The position numbers and the translations under genes are program-made. Below the pieces are notes generated by a model. It was not told where the DNA came from, did no database searches, and was given only the letters and a program-made list of their open reading frames with translations. A stretch of 5,445 nt of DNA, from the NCBI GenBank assembly GCA_011390385.1, contig JAABSN010000219.1, forward strand, positions 1-5,445. The letters run 5' to 3'. The stretch is from Thioalkalivibrio nitratireducens. Lineage in GTDB: Bacteria; Pseudomonadota; Gammaproteobacteria; Ectothiorhodospirales; Ectothiorhodospiraceae. This document shows, piece by piece, positions 1 to 4,998 of the stretch (positions within the stretch are counted from its first letter, which is position 1; the number at the start of each line of letters is the position of its first letter).

Positions 1-559
1 AACACCCCGGGGTAAAACACCCCGGGGTAAAACACCCCAGGGGCAAAACACCCCAGGGGTAAAGCACCCCGCAAAGGGGGGGGTGAACCACCCCTCCCCC
101 CCCGGGGTGAACCACCCCACCACAATAGATAGTGTAGACAGAAAGACACCACCACCACAGGAGCGGCTCAACGATTCGCGTGGTGGTGGTGGTGGTGATC
201 GGTTGTTTTTTCCTCACGGGCTCGACCAACGACAGCAGGCCCAGGCCGCACGGTTGGTCGCCGGATGCAACGGCGTCGCCCAGGACCTCCTTGACGAACT
301 CGCCGGCCTAATGGCCGCGGGGGCAATCCGGGTCTCGCCGTTGGCCTGTCTGCGGGGGCTGGTTCGCAAAGAGCAGGCAGGGGCATTCACCCTCGAAGCT
401 GGCGCGAAGGTGAGGCGAGCGAGGGAACAGGCGAAGCGAAGCGCCGCCAGGTCGGAAGCTGCTCACCAGGAGGACACTGACGAGGTGCTACGCCAGCACG
501 CCAAAATGCTAGGGATATCCGAGGAGGAGTATTTGCGGCAGATGGGGAGGAAGCAATGA
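1..559 (+). CDS. Replication initiation protein, C-terminal part (5' end outside window)
   Basis: The frame is open from the first full codon (position 2) to TGA 557-559, so about 185 residues are visible and the true start lies upstream; the internal GTG at 83 is not a credible start because the coding frame runs through the repeats before it. The visible part begins with a low-complexity linker built of TPRGK, TPQGQ and HPxxxGVN units encoded by the DNA repeats, continues through a Gly5 run, and ends in a helical domain (FFPHGLDQRQQAQAARLV, then LLDELAGLMAAGAIRVSPLACLRGLV). That last pattern resembles the C-terminus of helix-turn-helix replication proteins of genomic islands, ICEs and phages, including the STY4528-type family; this is recognition by eye, not a search. 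The N-terminal DNA-binding domain would be upstream. It is the first visible gene of the operon, sharing an ATGA with the methyltransferase. A transcriptional regulator with the same tail is possible. Confidence 0.62.
   Translation, partial: TPRGKTPRGKTPQGQNTPGVKHPAKGGVNHPSPPGVNHPTTIDSVDRKTPPPQERLNDSRGGGGGDRLFFPHGLDQRQQAQAARLVAGCNGVAQDLLDELAGLMAAGAIRVSPLACLRGLVRKEQAGAFTLEAGAKVRRAREQAKRSAARSEAAHQEDTDEVLRQHAKMLGISEEEYLRQMGRKQ
3..118 (+). repeat. Iteron-like tandem repeats inside the rep gene
   Basis: CACCCC recurs at 3, 18, 33, 49, 65, 89 and 113, giving units of 15, 15, 16, 16, 24 and 24 bp. The basic unit is CACCCCGGGGTAAAA, itself containing a CCCCGGGG palindrome; later units carry an extra A or longer C/G runs. 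The array is followed by a relatively AT-rich stretch (119-147). Iterons plus an AT-rich block inside the initiator gene is the arrangement known from lambda O and some plasmids, so this is a candidate replication origin; that role is inferred. The repeats continue beyond the left edge of the window or start there; this cannot be told. Confidence 0.7.
147..197 (+). repeat. (CAC)4 / (GTG)6 inverted repeat within rep
   Basis: (CAC)4 at 147-158 faces (GTG)6 at 180-197. Twelve bases can pair perfectly, with a spacer of 21 nt or more depending on register. It codes for PPP and GGGGG in the Rep linker. It lies directly downstream of the iteron block, so it could be part of an origin structure, or just simple-sequence DNA. 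Confidence 0.6.
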
Positions 560-1272
560 CCCGCCAGCTGGTGTTGTCCCTCTTCCCGGGCGCGGACCTG
601 TTGGGCCGTGCGTTCGAGGAGCAGGGCTGTTCCGTCGTGCGCGGTCCCGAGGTGATGCTCGGGCAGGATATCCGCGACTGGCCGCTTCCTCCGGCGGGAG
701 TGTTTGATGGAGTGATCGGCGGGCCTCCCTGTCAGGAGTTCAGCAAAGCCAGGCAGATCGGCGGTCACCACTCACGCCACGGCGATATGATCGGTGAGTT
801 CTGGCGGGTGGTAACGGCCCTGAAGCCGCGTTGGGCGGTCATGGAGAATGTCGGCGGCGTGATCGGACACCCGGCCATCCCCGCCGAGGCCACGTTCATC
901 ACGCTGCGAGACTGGGACTGCGGTGGGCTGACGAGCCGAGAGCGAGCGTTCTACCTCTGGCCTGGTGAGCTGGTATTAACACCGCCCAGGAGGGCAGGCA
1001 AGCCAGCCTATGCGGTCCTGGCCTCCAGCCACAAAACCGGCGCAAAGCGGGCAGATCGGGGCATGCATGCCGGCCTCTCTCCGGAGGAGGCGGGAAGGCT
1101 GCAAGGCTGGCCGGAGATCGCCGAGGTCATGATCAGGGAAAGCCACAAAGGGCGCATATTCCCGAATCGTTGGATCGTTCACTGTCTCGGGAATGGCGTT
1201 CCACGTGCGATGGGCGAGTGGGTCGCGAAAAGCATACTGGATCGAGCTGGTGATCAGCGGGAGGTCGCCTGA
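556..1272 (+). CDS. C5 cytosine DNA methyltransferase, compact (238 aa)
   Basis: Transfers a methyl group from S-adenosylmethionine to C5 of cytosine in DNA. The family motifs are in order: AdoMet-binding motif I LFPGADL (residues 9-15), catalytic loop GGPPCQ (55-60, nucleophile Cys59), ENV (97-99), a SRER stretch (127-130) in the place of the QxRxR motif, and RLQGWP then GNGV (181-186, 212-215) near the end. Motif I reads FPGAD rather than the usual FxGxG. At 238 residues it is far shorter than typical Dcm enzymes (over 300), leaving only a small target-recognition region, as in phage-borne orphan methyltransferases. The ATG shares ATGA with rep and follows a strong GGGAGGA at 545-551. No matching restriction endonuclease gene is evident; protection of the element from host restriction is the likely role (inference). 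Confidence 0.9.
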   Translation: MTRQLVLSLFPGADLLGRAFEEQGCSVVRGPEVMLGQDIRDWPLPPAGVFDGVIGGPPCQEFSKARQIGGHHSRHGDMIGEFWRVVTALKPRWAVMENVGGVIGHPAIPAEATFITLRDWDCGGLTSRERAFYLWPGELVLTPPRRAGKPAYAVLASSHKTGAKRADRGMHAGLSPEEAGRLQGWPEIAEVMIRESHKGRIFPNRWIVHCLGNGVPRAMGEWVAKSILDRAGDQREVA

Positions 1273-1442
1273 TGGCCGAGAAGAGCAACGCCCAGCTGAT
1301 CGCCGAGATCATCCGCGAGCGGGACCGCACCAAACGGCGCACCCTGCTCAACCGGCTACCGCCTCACCGCCGCGCCGACGTAGAGGCCGGAGTGCAACAG
1401 TTCTGGCCCCAGCGCGAGCAGATCAGAAAACAACGCCGATGA
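1272..1442 (+). CDS. Small basic hypothetical protein (56 aa)
   Basis: Not recognised. The ATG overlaps the methyltransferase stop (TGATG) and follows GGGAGG at 1259-1264; its TGA overlaps the next ATG (ATGA). The product is charged and helical, beginning MAEKSNAQLIAEIIRERDR, with an RTLLNRLPPHRRADVEAGVQ segment that could form a helix-turn-helix-like pair of helices and a basic tail (QIRKQRR). Its fixed position between methyltransferase and nuclease, good ribosome binding site and coupling at both ends support a real gene, although it is short. It may assist one of those neighbours; that is a guess. Confidence 0.75.
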   Translation: MAEKSNAQLIAEIIRERDRTKRRTLLNRLPPHRRADVEAGVQQFWPQREQIRKQRR

Positions 1443-1873
1443 ACGAACACAAAGAGCAAAAAGCCTTATTCGATTGGGCGGCGCTAGCAGTGGGCGTCCA
1501 TCCCGAACTAGCCCTGATGTTCGCCATCCCCAACGGCGGCTACCGCAACAAGGTCACCGCCGCCCGCATGAAGGCCGAAGGGGTTAAAGCCGGAGTGCCG
1601 GACATCTGCCTACCCGTAGCCCGCAACGGCTACCACGGCCTGTGGATCGAGATGAAATCAGCCGAAGGCCGGATGAAGAAGCATCAGCGGGCGTTCTGCC
1701 AGCGCCTCGCAGGCCACGGCTACCGGGTAGTCGTATGCTGGAGCTGGGATGCCGCCCGCCGCGAAATCGAAAGTTACCTGAAGCGGGGAGCATTCGAGCT
1801 TCCAGCACACCACCACCACCACAACGACCAAGAGGAACAGACATGCCCAAGCAGCACCATGACCACGAAGTAA
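1439..1873 (+). CDS. VRR-NUC domain nuclease (144 aa)
   Basis: A single-domain nuclease of the PD-(D/E)XK fold, VRR-NUC type, common in phages and islands. Visible pattern: N-terminal helix with Glu (NEHKEQ, residues 2-7), PNGG at 31-34, GVPDICL at 52-58 with the metal-binding Asp55, the WIEMK strand with Glu71 and Lys73, then Gln83 in the following helix and a VVVCWSWDAA strand-turn. Stand-alone VRR-NUC proteins of phages cut structured DNA such as Holliday-junction- or flap-like substrates; the substrate here is unknown. I chose ATG 1439 because it overlaps the preceding stop (ATGA) and gives the compact family length; an open frame continues upstream to 1193 but runs through two real genes. 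Odd: the C-terminus carries five consecutive histidines (124-128) and its last 31 nt overlap the next gene. Confidence 0.88.
   Translation: MNEHKEQKALFDWAALAVGVHPELALMFAIPNGGYRNKVTAARMKAEGVKAGVPDICLPVARNGYHGLWIEMKSAEGRMKKHQRAFCQRLAGHGYRVVVCWSWDAARREIESYLKRGAFELPAHHHHHNDQEEQTCPSSTMTTK
1808..1822 (+). repeat. (CAC)5 microsatellite
   Basis: Five perfect CAC units in frame with the nuclease gene, coding for His5 near its C-terminus, 21 nt before the start of the next gene. The same simple sequence occurs at 147-158 and 2481-2493. Confidence 0.85.
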
Positions 1874-2109
1874 TTGAGATCGGCAAGCCGGGCGCAAAGG
1901 GGGTCGCGCTAGCTGAGCGCGTTCACGCCCTGCCCGCCAGGATTAAGAAGGTGACCGTCAGTGACGACGGCAAGCTCCTGTTGGCCCTAGAAACCGAGGG
2001 ACTCTCCGACGAATCCCTAGCGAGCATCAGGGACATGCTGGTTCTACAGCAGTCCGGCCCGGTGTTCGTAGACATGTCGCCAGCCCAGAGGGATTTATTC
2101 GATGCTTAA
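1843..2109 (+). CDS. Hypothetical protein (88 aa)
   Basis: Family not recognised. It starts at ATG 1843, preceded by AGAGGAA (1831-1837), inside the 3' end of the nuclease gene in another frame. A His-rich, charged N-terminus (MPKQHHDHEVIEI) leads into a compact domain: a helix (ALAERVHALPARI), a beta-hairpin (KKVTVSDDGKLLLALET), another helix (SDESLASIRDML) and an acidic end (SPAQRDLFDA). No membrane segment or signal peptide. The longer open frame reaching back to 1642 is rejected because it overlaps the nuclease domain and lacks a ribosome binding site. Position in the coupled operon supports expression; function cannot be told. Confidence 0.78.
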   Translation: MPKQHHDHEVIEIGKPGAKGVALAERVHALPARIKKVTVSDDGKLLLALETEGLSDESLASIRDMLVLQQSGPVFVDMSPAQRDLFDA

Positions 2110-2317
2110 TGCTGTTCGATCCGAAGCGCTGGCCAGCGACACCAGCACGCGATACCACCCCCCCACCGTGCTGCGTAATTACGCATGCGGGGTATGTGGC
2201 GGGTGGTTTCACCTCGCATCATCGCCGGGACCACCGCCCGCGGATGAGCACCTATTCTGCCCGCACTGCGGGACCAAGAATCACTACATTCAAGCGCATG
2301 CCAGGAGTGACGCATGA
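2102..2317 (+). CDS. Small zinc-ribbon protein (71 aa)
   Basis: Two CxxC knuckles, CGVC (Cys29, Cys32) and CPHC (Cys53, Cys56), separated by 20 residues that include an aromatic/His cluster (GWFHL), make a typical zinc ribbon. Such small ribbons occur in many phage and island operons as nucleic-acid- or protein-binding adaptors; no specific partner is visible. The start ATG 2102 overlaps the previous gene by 8 nt and follows AGAGGGA at 2087-2093. An in-frame GTG at 2168 would give a 49-aa version still containing both knuckles, so the first 22 residues are less certain. Confidence 0.75.
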   Translation: MLNAVRSEALASDTSTRYHPPTVLRNYACGVCGGWFHLASSPGPPPADEHLFCPHCGTKNHYIQAHARSDA

Positions 2318-2514
2318 ACATCGATCATTTACGCCGCGAGGGATTCAACGCCCATAAGGCACGACAGCCCCGTCAAAGCTGTCCGCACCCGAAGGGTTCC
2401 ATCGAAGAAAACGAATGGCTCAACGGCTGGACCTATCGCTCCATGTCACAGCCATACCCAGAACAGGAGGATTACAAGCTCACCACCACCACCAATATGC
2501 AGGCCGAAGCATGA
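2314..2514 (+). CDS. Ribosome-modulation-factor-like protein (66 aa)
   Basis: The first 42 residues follow the pattern of RMF, the stationary-phase protein that dimerises 70S ribosomes into inactive 100S particles: a basic helix with Gly-aromatic (REGFNA, residues 8-13), then CP (23-24), a variable turn, and EWLNGW (34-39) equivalent to the WLGGW of E. coli RMF. The C-terminal 24 residues are extra and include Thr4 encoded by a (CAC) run. Start ATG 2314 overlaps the zinc-ribbon stop (ATGA) after AGGAG at 2303-2307. RMF-like domains recur on phages and islands, where their job is poorly known; an effect on host translation or a derived nucleic-acid-binding role are both possible. Confidence 0.72.
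   Translation: MNIDHLRREGFNAHKARQPRQSCPHPKGSIEENEWLNGWTYRSMSQPYPEQEDYKLTTTTNMQAEA
2481..2493 (+). repeat. (CAC)4 microsatellite
   Basis: CAC repeated four times plus one C, within the 3' end of the RMF-like gene (encodes Thr4), lying between a strong AGGAGG (2465-2470) and the ATG of the next gene at 2511. Confidence 0.8.
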
Positions 2515-3146
2515 AGCGCTGGAGACTGCTAATCCTGATCCTGCTGGCCGGAGCCAGCCAGGCGGACCCCATTGACGAGGCCCTCGCCCTGGCTGAGCGC
2601 CACAGCGCCAGCCTGAACGCCAAGGAGTACGCCGCCAGTGCGGTCGCCAAGCAATCGGACTGGGAGGCGACGGTTCGGGTGGGGTACGCCATGAAGGGTA
2701 CCAGCGACAGCGCCGCCGGCCTCGATGCCGGGATCAACGTCACCATCCCGCTCTTCTCGAAGAAGCGGGAGATCGAAGCCGCCGAGGCCCGGATCCAGGT
2801 AACCGAAGCCCGCCAGTCCCTACGCGACAAGCTCCTCAATGCCGTCGCCAAACTCGATGACCTGGAGGCCAAGCGGGCCGAGGCAGAGGAGCTGTTCGCG
2901 TTCTACTCGGACCGGCTGGCGTACTTCAAAAAGGCGGTGGAGGAGGGTAGGGCGGAGAGCGATACCCTGTGGACCGATGCCGAGAAGGCCAAGAAAGCCG
3001 AACATGACGCCCTGCAAGGGCGGGTGAAGCTCGATGCAGCCCTGACAGAGACCGCCCGCAAATTCGGCGGCGATGAGTGGCGGGCATTGCGCACCCTGTT
3101 GACCGGCTACGTCCAGCGCAACCGACCATTGAGGGATGAGTCATGA
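2511..3146 (+). CDS. Secreted TolC-like half-repeat protein (211 aa)
   Basis: A signal peptide is clear: MKRWR, a hydrophobic core, and a likely cut after ASQA (residue 18). Residues 20-50 are helical, 51-81 resemble the TolC/outer-membrane-efflux beta-hairpin (WEATVRVGYAMKG ... LDAGINVTIPLF), and 82-185 form a long charged coiled coil with the family-like GRAESDTLWTDAEKAKKAE segment. Full TolC-family proteins exceed 400 residues and hold two such repeats; this has one, so it could act as a higher-order oligomer or be a derived periplasmic coiled-coil protein. ATG 2511 is chosen because it precedes the signal peptide and shares ATGA with the RMF-like gene; the frame open from 2415 would bury the signal. 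It directly precedes a small protein and a membrane-anchored ATPase, suggesting an envelope function (inference). Confidence 0.8.
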   Translation: MKRWRLLILILLAGASQADPIDEALALAERHSASLNAKEYAASAVAKQSDWEATVRVGYAMKGTSDSAAGLDAGINVTIPLFSKKREIEAAEARIQVTEARQSLRDKLLNAVAKLDDLEAKRAEAEELFAFYSDRLAYFKKAVEEGRAESDTLWTDAEKAKKAEHDALQGRVKLDAALTETARKFGGDEWRALRTLLTGYVQRNRPLRDES

Positions 3147-3355
3147 AATTTCGCATGAACCAAATGGTGCGCCACATAAAAACGGGGCGCATTTATCAGA
3201 TTGTTGGCACGCCATCACGATATCGCATTGAGGCGACGGGCGAGCCTGCATATGCATACACCAGCGGGCCTACCGCCGATATATGGGTGAGGCCGCAAAC
3301 AAAAATGGAAGATGGGCGATTTGTGCCAGTCTTCCGCACGACAGCGAATGGATGA
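3143..3355 (+). CDS. Small beta-rich hypothetical protein (70 aa)
   Basis: Not assignable with certainty. The sequence alternates short strands and turns (MVRHIKTGRIYQIVG, DIWVRPQTKM, GRFVPVFR), which fits a small SH3-like barrel of the sort seen in DUF1653-type phage proteins (pattern VRH..G..Y.I.G, then a WVRP motif and DGRF). ATG 3143 shares ATGA with the TolC-like gene; in-frame ATGs at codons 5 and 8 are alternatives. Base composition is visibly lower in GC than both neighbours, hinting at a separate origin, yet it is coupled at both ends (8-nt overlap with the ATPase). Confidence 0.72.
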   Translation: MKFRMNQMVRHIKTGRIYQIVGTPSRYRIEATGEPAYAYTSGPTADIWVRPQTKMEDGRFVPVFRTTANG

Positions 3356-4283
3356 CATCACCGGATTCATCGGGAGAGCCAGAGAGACCGAGCAGGCCCT
3401 GACCGCCATCGCCGCCGGTCGCAACCTGTTGGTGAAGGGCAGAGGGGGTATCGGCAAGTCGGCCTTCCTGCAGCACGTTCACGGCCGACTGGAAACCGAC
3501 CGCCCGGTGGTCTGGCTTGCAGACGGTTCCCCCAAGCTCGTTGCGACCGAATTCGCCCGCCAGCTCCATGAGCAAGTGGGCCTCACAGTACCCCGCGAGC
3601 TGATCGGCCCCAAGCTCCTCGCCCGCGCCCAGCGCCAGGGCGGACTGGAGTGGGAGAAGCTGGCCCGGACGATCCGCCGGCTACCGATCGACCAGACCGC
3701 CGATCTCATCACCGGCGCCCTACGCAAGCAGAAGTGTCTGGTGTTCATCGAAGCCCTGGAGGTACCGCCCACCCTCGCCGACCTCTACGCCGAGGTGTTG
3801 AACCTCGCCCAGGTCGCCGCCTGCATGGATGACAACAACCGCCGCAGCCGGATCGACCGGCTGGTGTGGCGATTCCACGAAACCCTGGAACTCCGCCCCC
3901 TGCCGTTGGAAGAGTGCGAGTACCTGGTCACCCTCTGGATCCAGGACAACCCGATCCGCTTCACCAACGACCGCACCAAGCGCCGCTTCGTCCGCCATGT
4001 CGCCCAGGACTCCGGAGGCGTACCCGCCGCCATCCGCGGCATGCTGGAGAGCGCCGCCGCCGAGCAGGAGATCACCCCGGCCAAGGCCAGGGGGTTCGAG
4101 CACGAGGCGGGAGTGCGCTACCTCGACATGACGCCCGTCGTCGTGCTGATGCTGGTCGCCGCCATGGCTGCAAAGTACGTCAGTCGCGGGGCTGGGTTAG
4201 AGGAGATGATGATATGGTCAGGCGTGGCAATGGCGCTATTCACCGGGATGCGGTTTTTCCTCGGGATGCTCAGGGGCCGATAG
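3348..4283 (+). CDS. P-loop ATPase with two C-terminal membrane helices (311 aa)
   Basis: A STAND/AAA-type ATPase. N-terminal FIGRARE (residues 7-13) is the nucleotide-box entry typical of Cdc6/STAND-like ATPases, Walker A is GRGGIGKS (31-38), the Walker B strand is LVFIEAL (131-137) with Glu135 where Asp is usual, and RLVWRFHETLELRPL (171-185) followed by a helical lid (EECEYLVTLW ... RRFVRHVAQDSGGVPAAIRGML) completes the core. Two hydrophobic segments, about 262-279 and 286-307, end the protein, so the ATPase domain probably faces the cytoplasm with a short hairpin anchor. ATG 3348 is preferred over 3312 because it begins right before the FIGR box and overlaps the previous gene by 8 nt, like the rest of the operon. 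Its place after a secreted TolC-like gene suggests it powers or regulates something at the envelope; the family is not named. It does not look like Zot/pI of filamentous phages. Confidence 0.85.
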   Translation: MDDITGFIGRARETEQALTAIAAGRNLLVKGRGGIGKSAFLQHVHGRLETDRPVVWLADGSPKLVATEFARQLHEQVGLTVPRELIGPKLLARAQRQGGLEWEKLARTIRRLPIDQTADLITGALRKQKCLVFIEALEVPPTLADLYAEVLNLAQVAACMDDNNRRSRIDRLVWRFHETLELRPLPLEECEYLVTLWIQDNPIRFTNDRTKRRFVRHVAQDSGGVPAAIRGMLESAAAEQEITPAKARGFEHEAGVRYLDMTPVVVLMLVAAMAAKYVSRGAGLEEMMIWSGVAMALFTGMRFFLGMLRGR

Positions 4284-4340
4284 AGGGTGAGATCGTAGAC
4301 CCAATCAGCCCGTACTCGCGGCGACTCGCACAGCGATGAA

Positions 4341-4394
4341 GCTAACCGGCATGAATGAAGCGCAGCGTAATGAATGTCCGAGTTTAGCGCCTTG
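4341..4394 (+). other. Degenerate attC-like half-site upstream of the cassette
   Basis: GCTAACCGGCAT (4341-4352) can pair with ATGTCCGAGTTTAGC (4374-4388), leaving three unpaired bases on the right arm. The right arm is followed by GCGCCTT and then the GTT of the cassette boundary, the spacing expected between an L' box and the R' cut point. The left arm also resembles the L'' side of the downstream site (TGAAGCTAACCGGCATG versus TGAATTAGACCGGATG). No AAC-ending R'' box is present, so this would be a remnant. The 52 nt before the 4336 ATG (4284-4335) hold nothing recognisable. Confidence 0.4.
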
Positions 4395-4398
4395 TTAT

Positions 4399-4998
4399 GT
4401 GGCGGCTCTCTATGTGCAGCCAAATGGGTGTTACTCGGGTTTACCTGGGATTGACGCATGGGACGAAAAACGGGACGCAAGAAACTATGACGGCCCCTAT
4501 CCGGTAGTGGCGCACCCTCCTTGCCAGTTGTGGGGAAAAATGGCCAGAGTCAATTATGCGAGATGGGGCGGCGAACACAATAGACTAGGTAATGACGGTG
4601 GAACTTTCGAAGCAGCACTAATTTCAGTGCGTCGGTTCTGTGGGGTGTTAGAGCACCCAGCGCAATCATACGCATGGGATGCCCATTACCTGGACAAGCC
4701 CGCCGGTATGGGATGGCAAAGAACTGCAACCGGGTGGGTATGCGAGGTGTGGCAAAGCGCCTACGGACATCGAGCGAATAAGGCGACGTGGTTATATTAC
4801 GCAGGGGAACGACGGCCCTTTGAGCTGAGGTGGGAGCGCCCAACTGGGACGCATCAAGTAGGATTTCCGGATAAGCGAGGGAAAGCGCGGAATAAACCGA
4901 CATTGAGCAAACGCGAGGCCAATGCGACCCCGATTGAGTTTAGGGATGAACTAATAAGGCTGGCACTACATGCGCCAGTGTTTGAGGACTGGCGATAA
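4399..4998 (+). CDS. Cassette-borne Dcm-like 'HPPC' protein (199 aa)
   Basis: Resembles a family of small phage and island proteins related to C5 methyltransferases but lacking a clear AdoMet motif I. Visible: N-terminal strand AALYVQPNGCYSGLPGIDAWDEKRDAR, the HPPCQLW loop (39-45, Cys42 in the place of the catalytic PPC cysteine), a LEHP motif (84-87) where ENV/ENP would be, GHRANKATWLY (123-133), and an ATPIEFRDELIRLAL helix (176-190) matching the closing region of the fold. I choose GTG 4399 because related proteins start at this AAL strand and because it lies inside the cassette boundary. ATG 4336 in the same frame would add 21 residues encoded by the flanking site and has no ribosome binding site. 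A base-modifying or methyltransferase-like role is plausible but unproven. Confidence 0.75.
   Translation: MAALYVQPNGCYSGLPGIDAWDEKRDARNYDGPYPVVAHPPCQLWGKMARVNYARWGGEHNRLGNDGGTFEAALISVRRFCGVLEHPAQSYAWDAHYLDKPAGMGWQRTATGWVCEVWQSAYGHRANKATWLYYAGERRPFELRWERPTGTHQVGFPDKRGKARNKPTLSKREANATPIEFRDELIRLALHAPVFEDWR

Noticed and set aside
3..118. CRISPR-like array
   Set aside because: Units are 15-24 bp, contiguous without unique spacers, and lie in an open coding frame; iterons fit better.
1193..1438. Longer N-terminus for the nuclease
   Set aside because: The frame is open but overlaps the methyltransferase C-terminus and the 56-aa gene; the ATGA-coupled start at 1439 gives the family length.
1808..1822. 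Engineered His-tag
   Set aside because: Only five His, encoded by a simple CAC run that recurs elsewhere in other frames, and followed by 16 further residues and an overlapping gene.
556..1873. Classical restriction-modification pair (methyltransferase plus VRR-NUC)
   Set aside because: Single-domain VRR-NUC proteins are usually structure-specific nucleases of phages and islands, with no target-recognition domain here.
2480..2872. Reverse-strand genes (here and at 3720-4103, 4118-4480, 4550-4903, 5130-5396)
   Set aside because: They are antisense shadows of high-GC genes with low-complexity Arg/Ser/Ala-rich products and no recognisable domains.
3171..3180. Another R''-like box (GCCACATAAA)
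   Set aside because: Nine of ten bases match the cassette end, but it is inside a coding frame, lacks AAC and has no L arms nearby; probably chance.
3348..4283. Zot/pI-type filamentous phage assembly ATPase
   Set aside because: The FIGRARE box and STAND-like lid differ from Zot, and there are two closely spaced C-terminal membrane helices, not a single one with a periplasmic domain.
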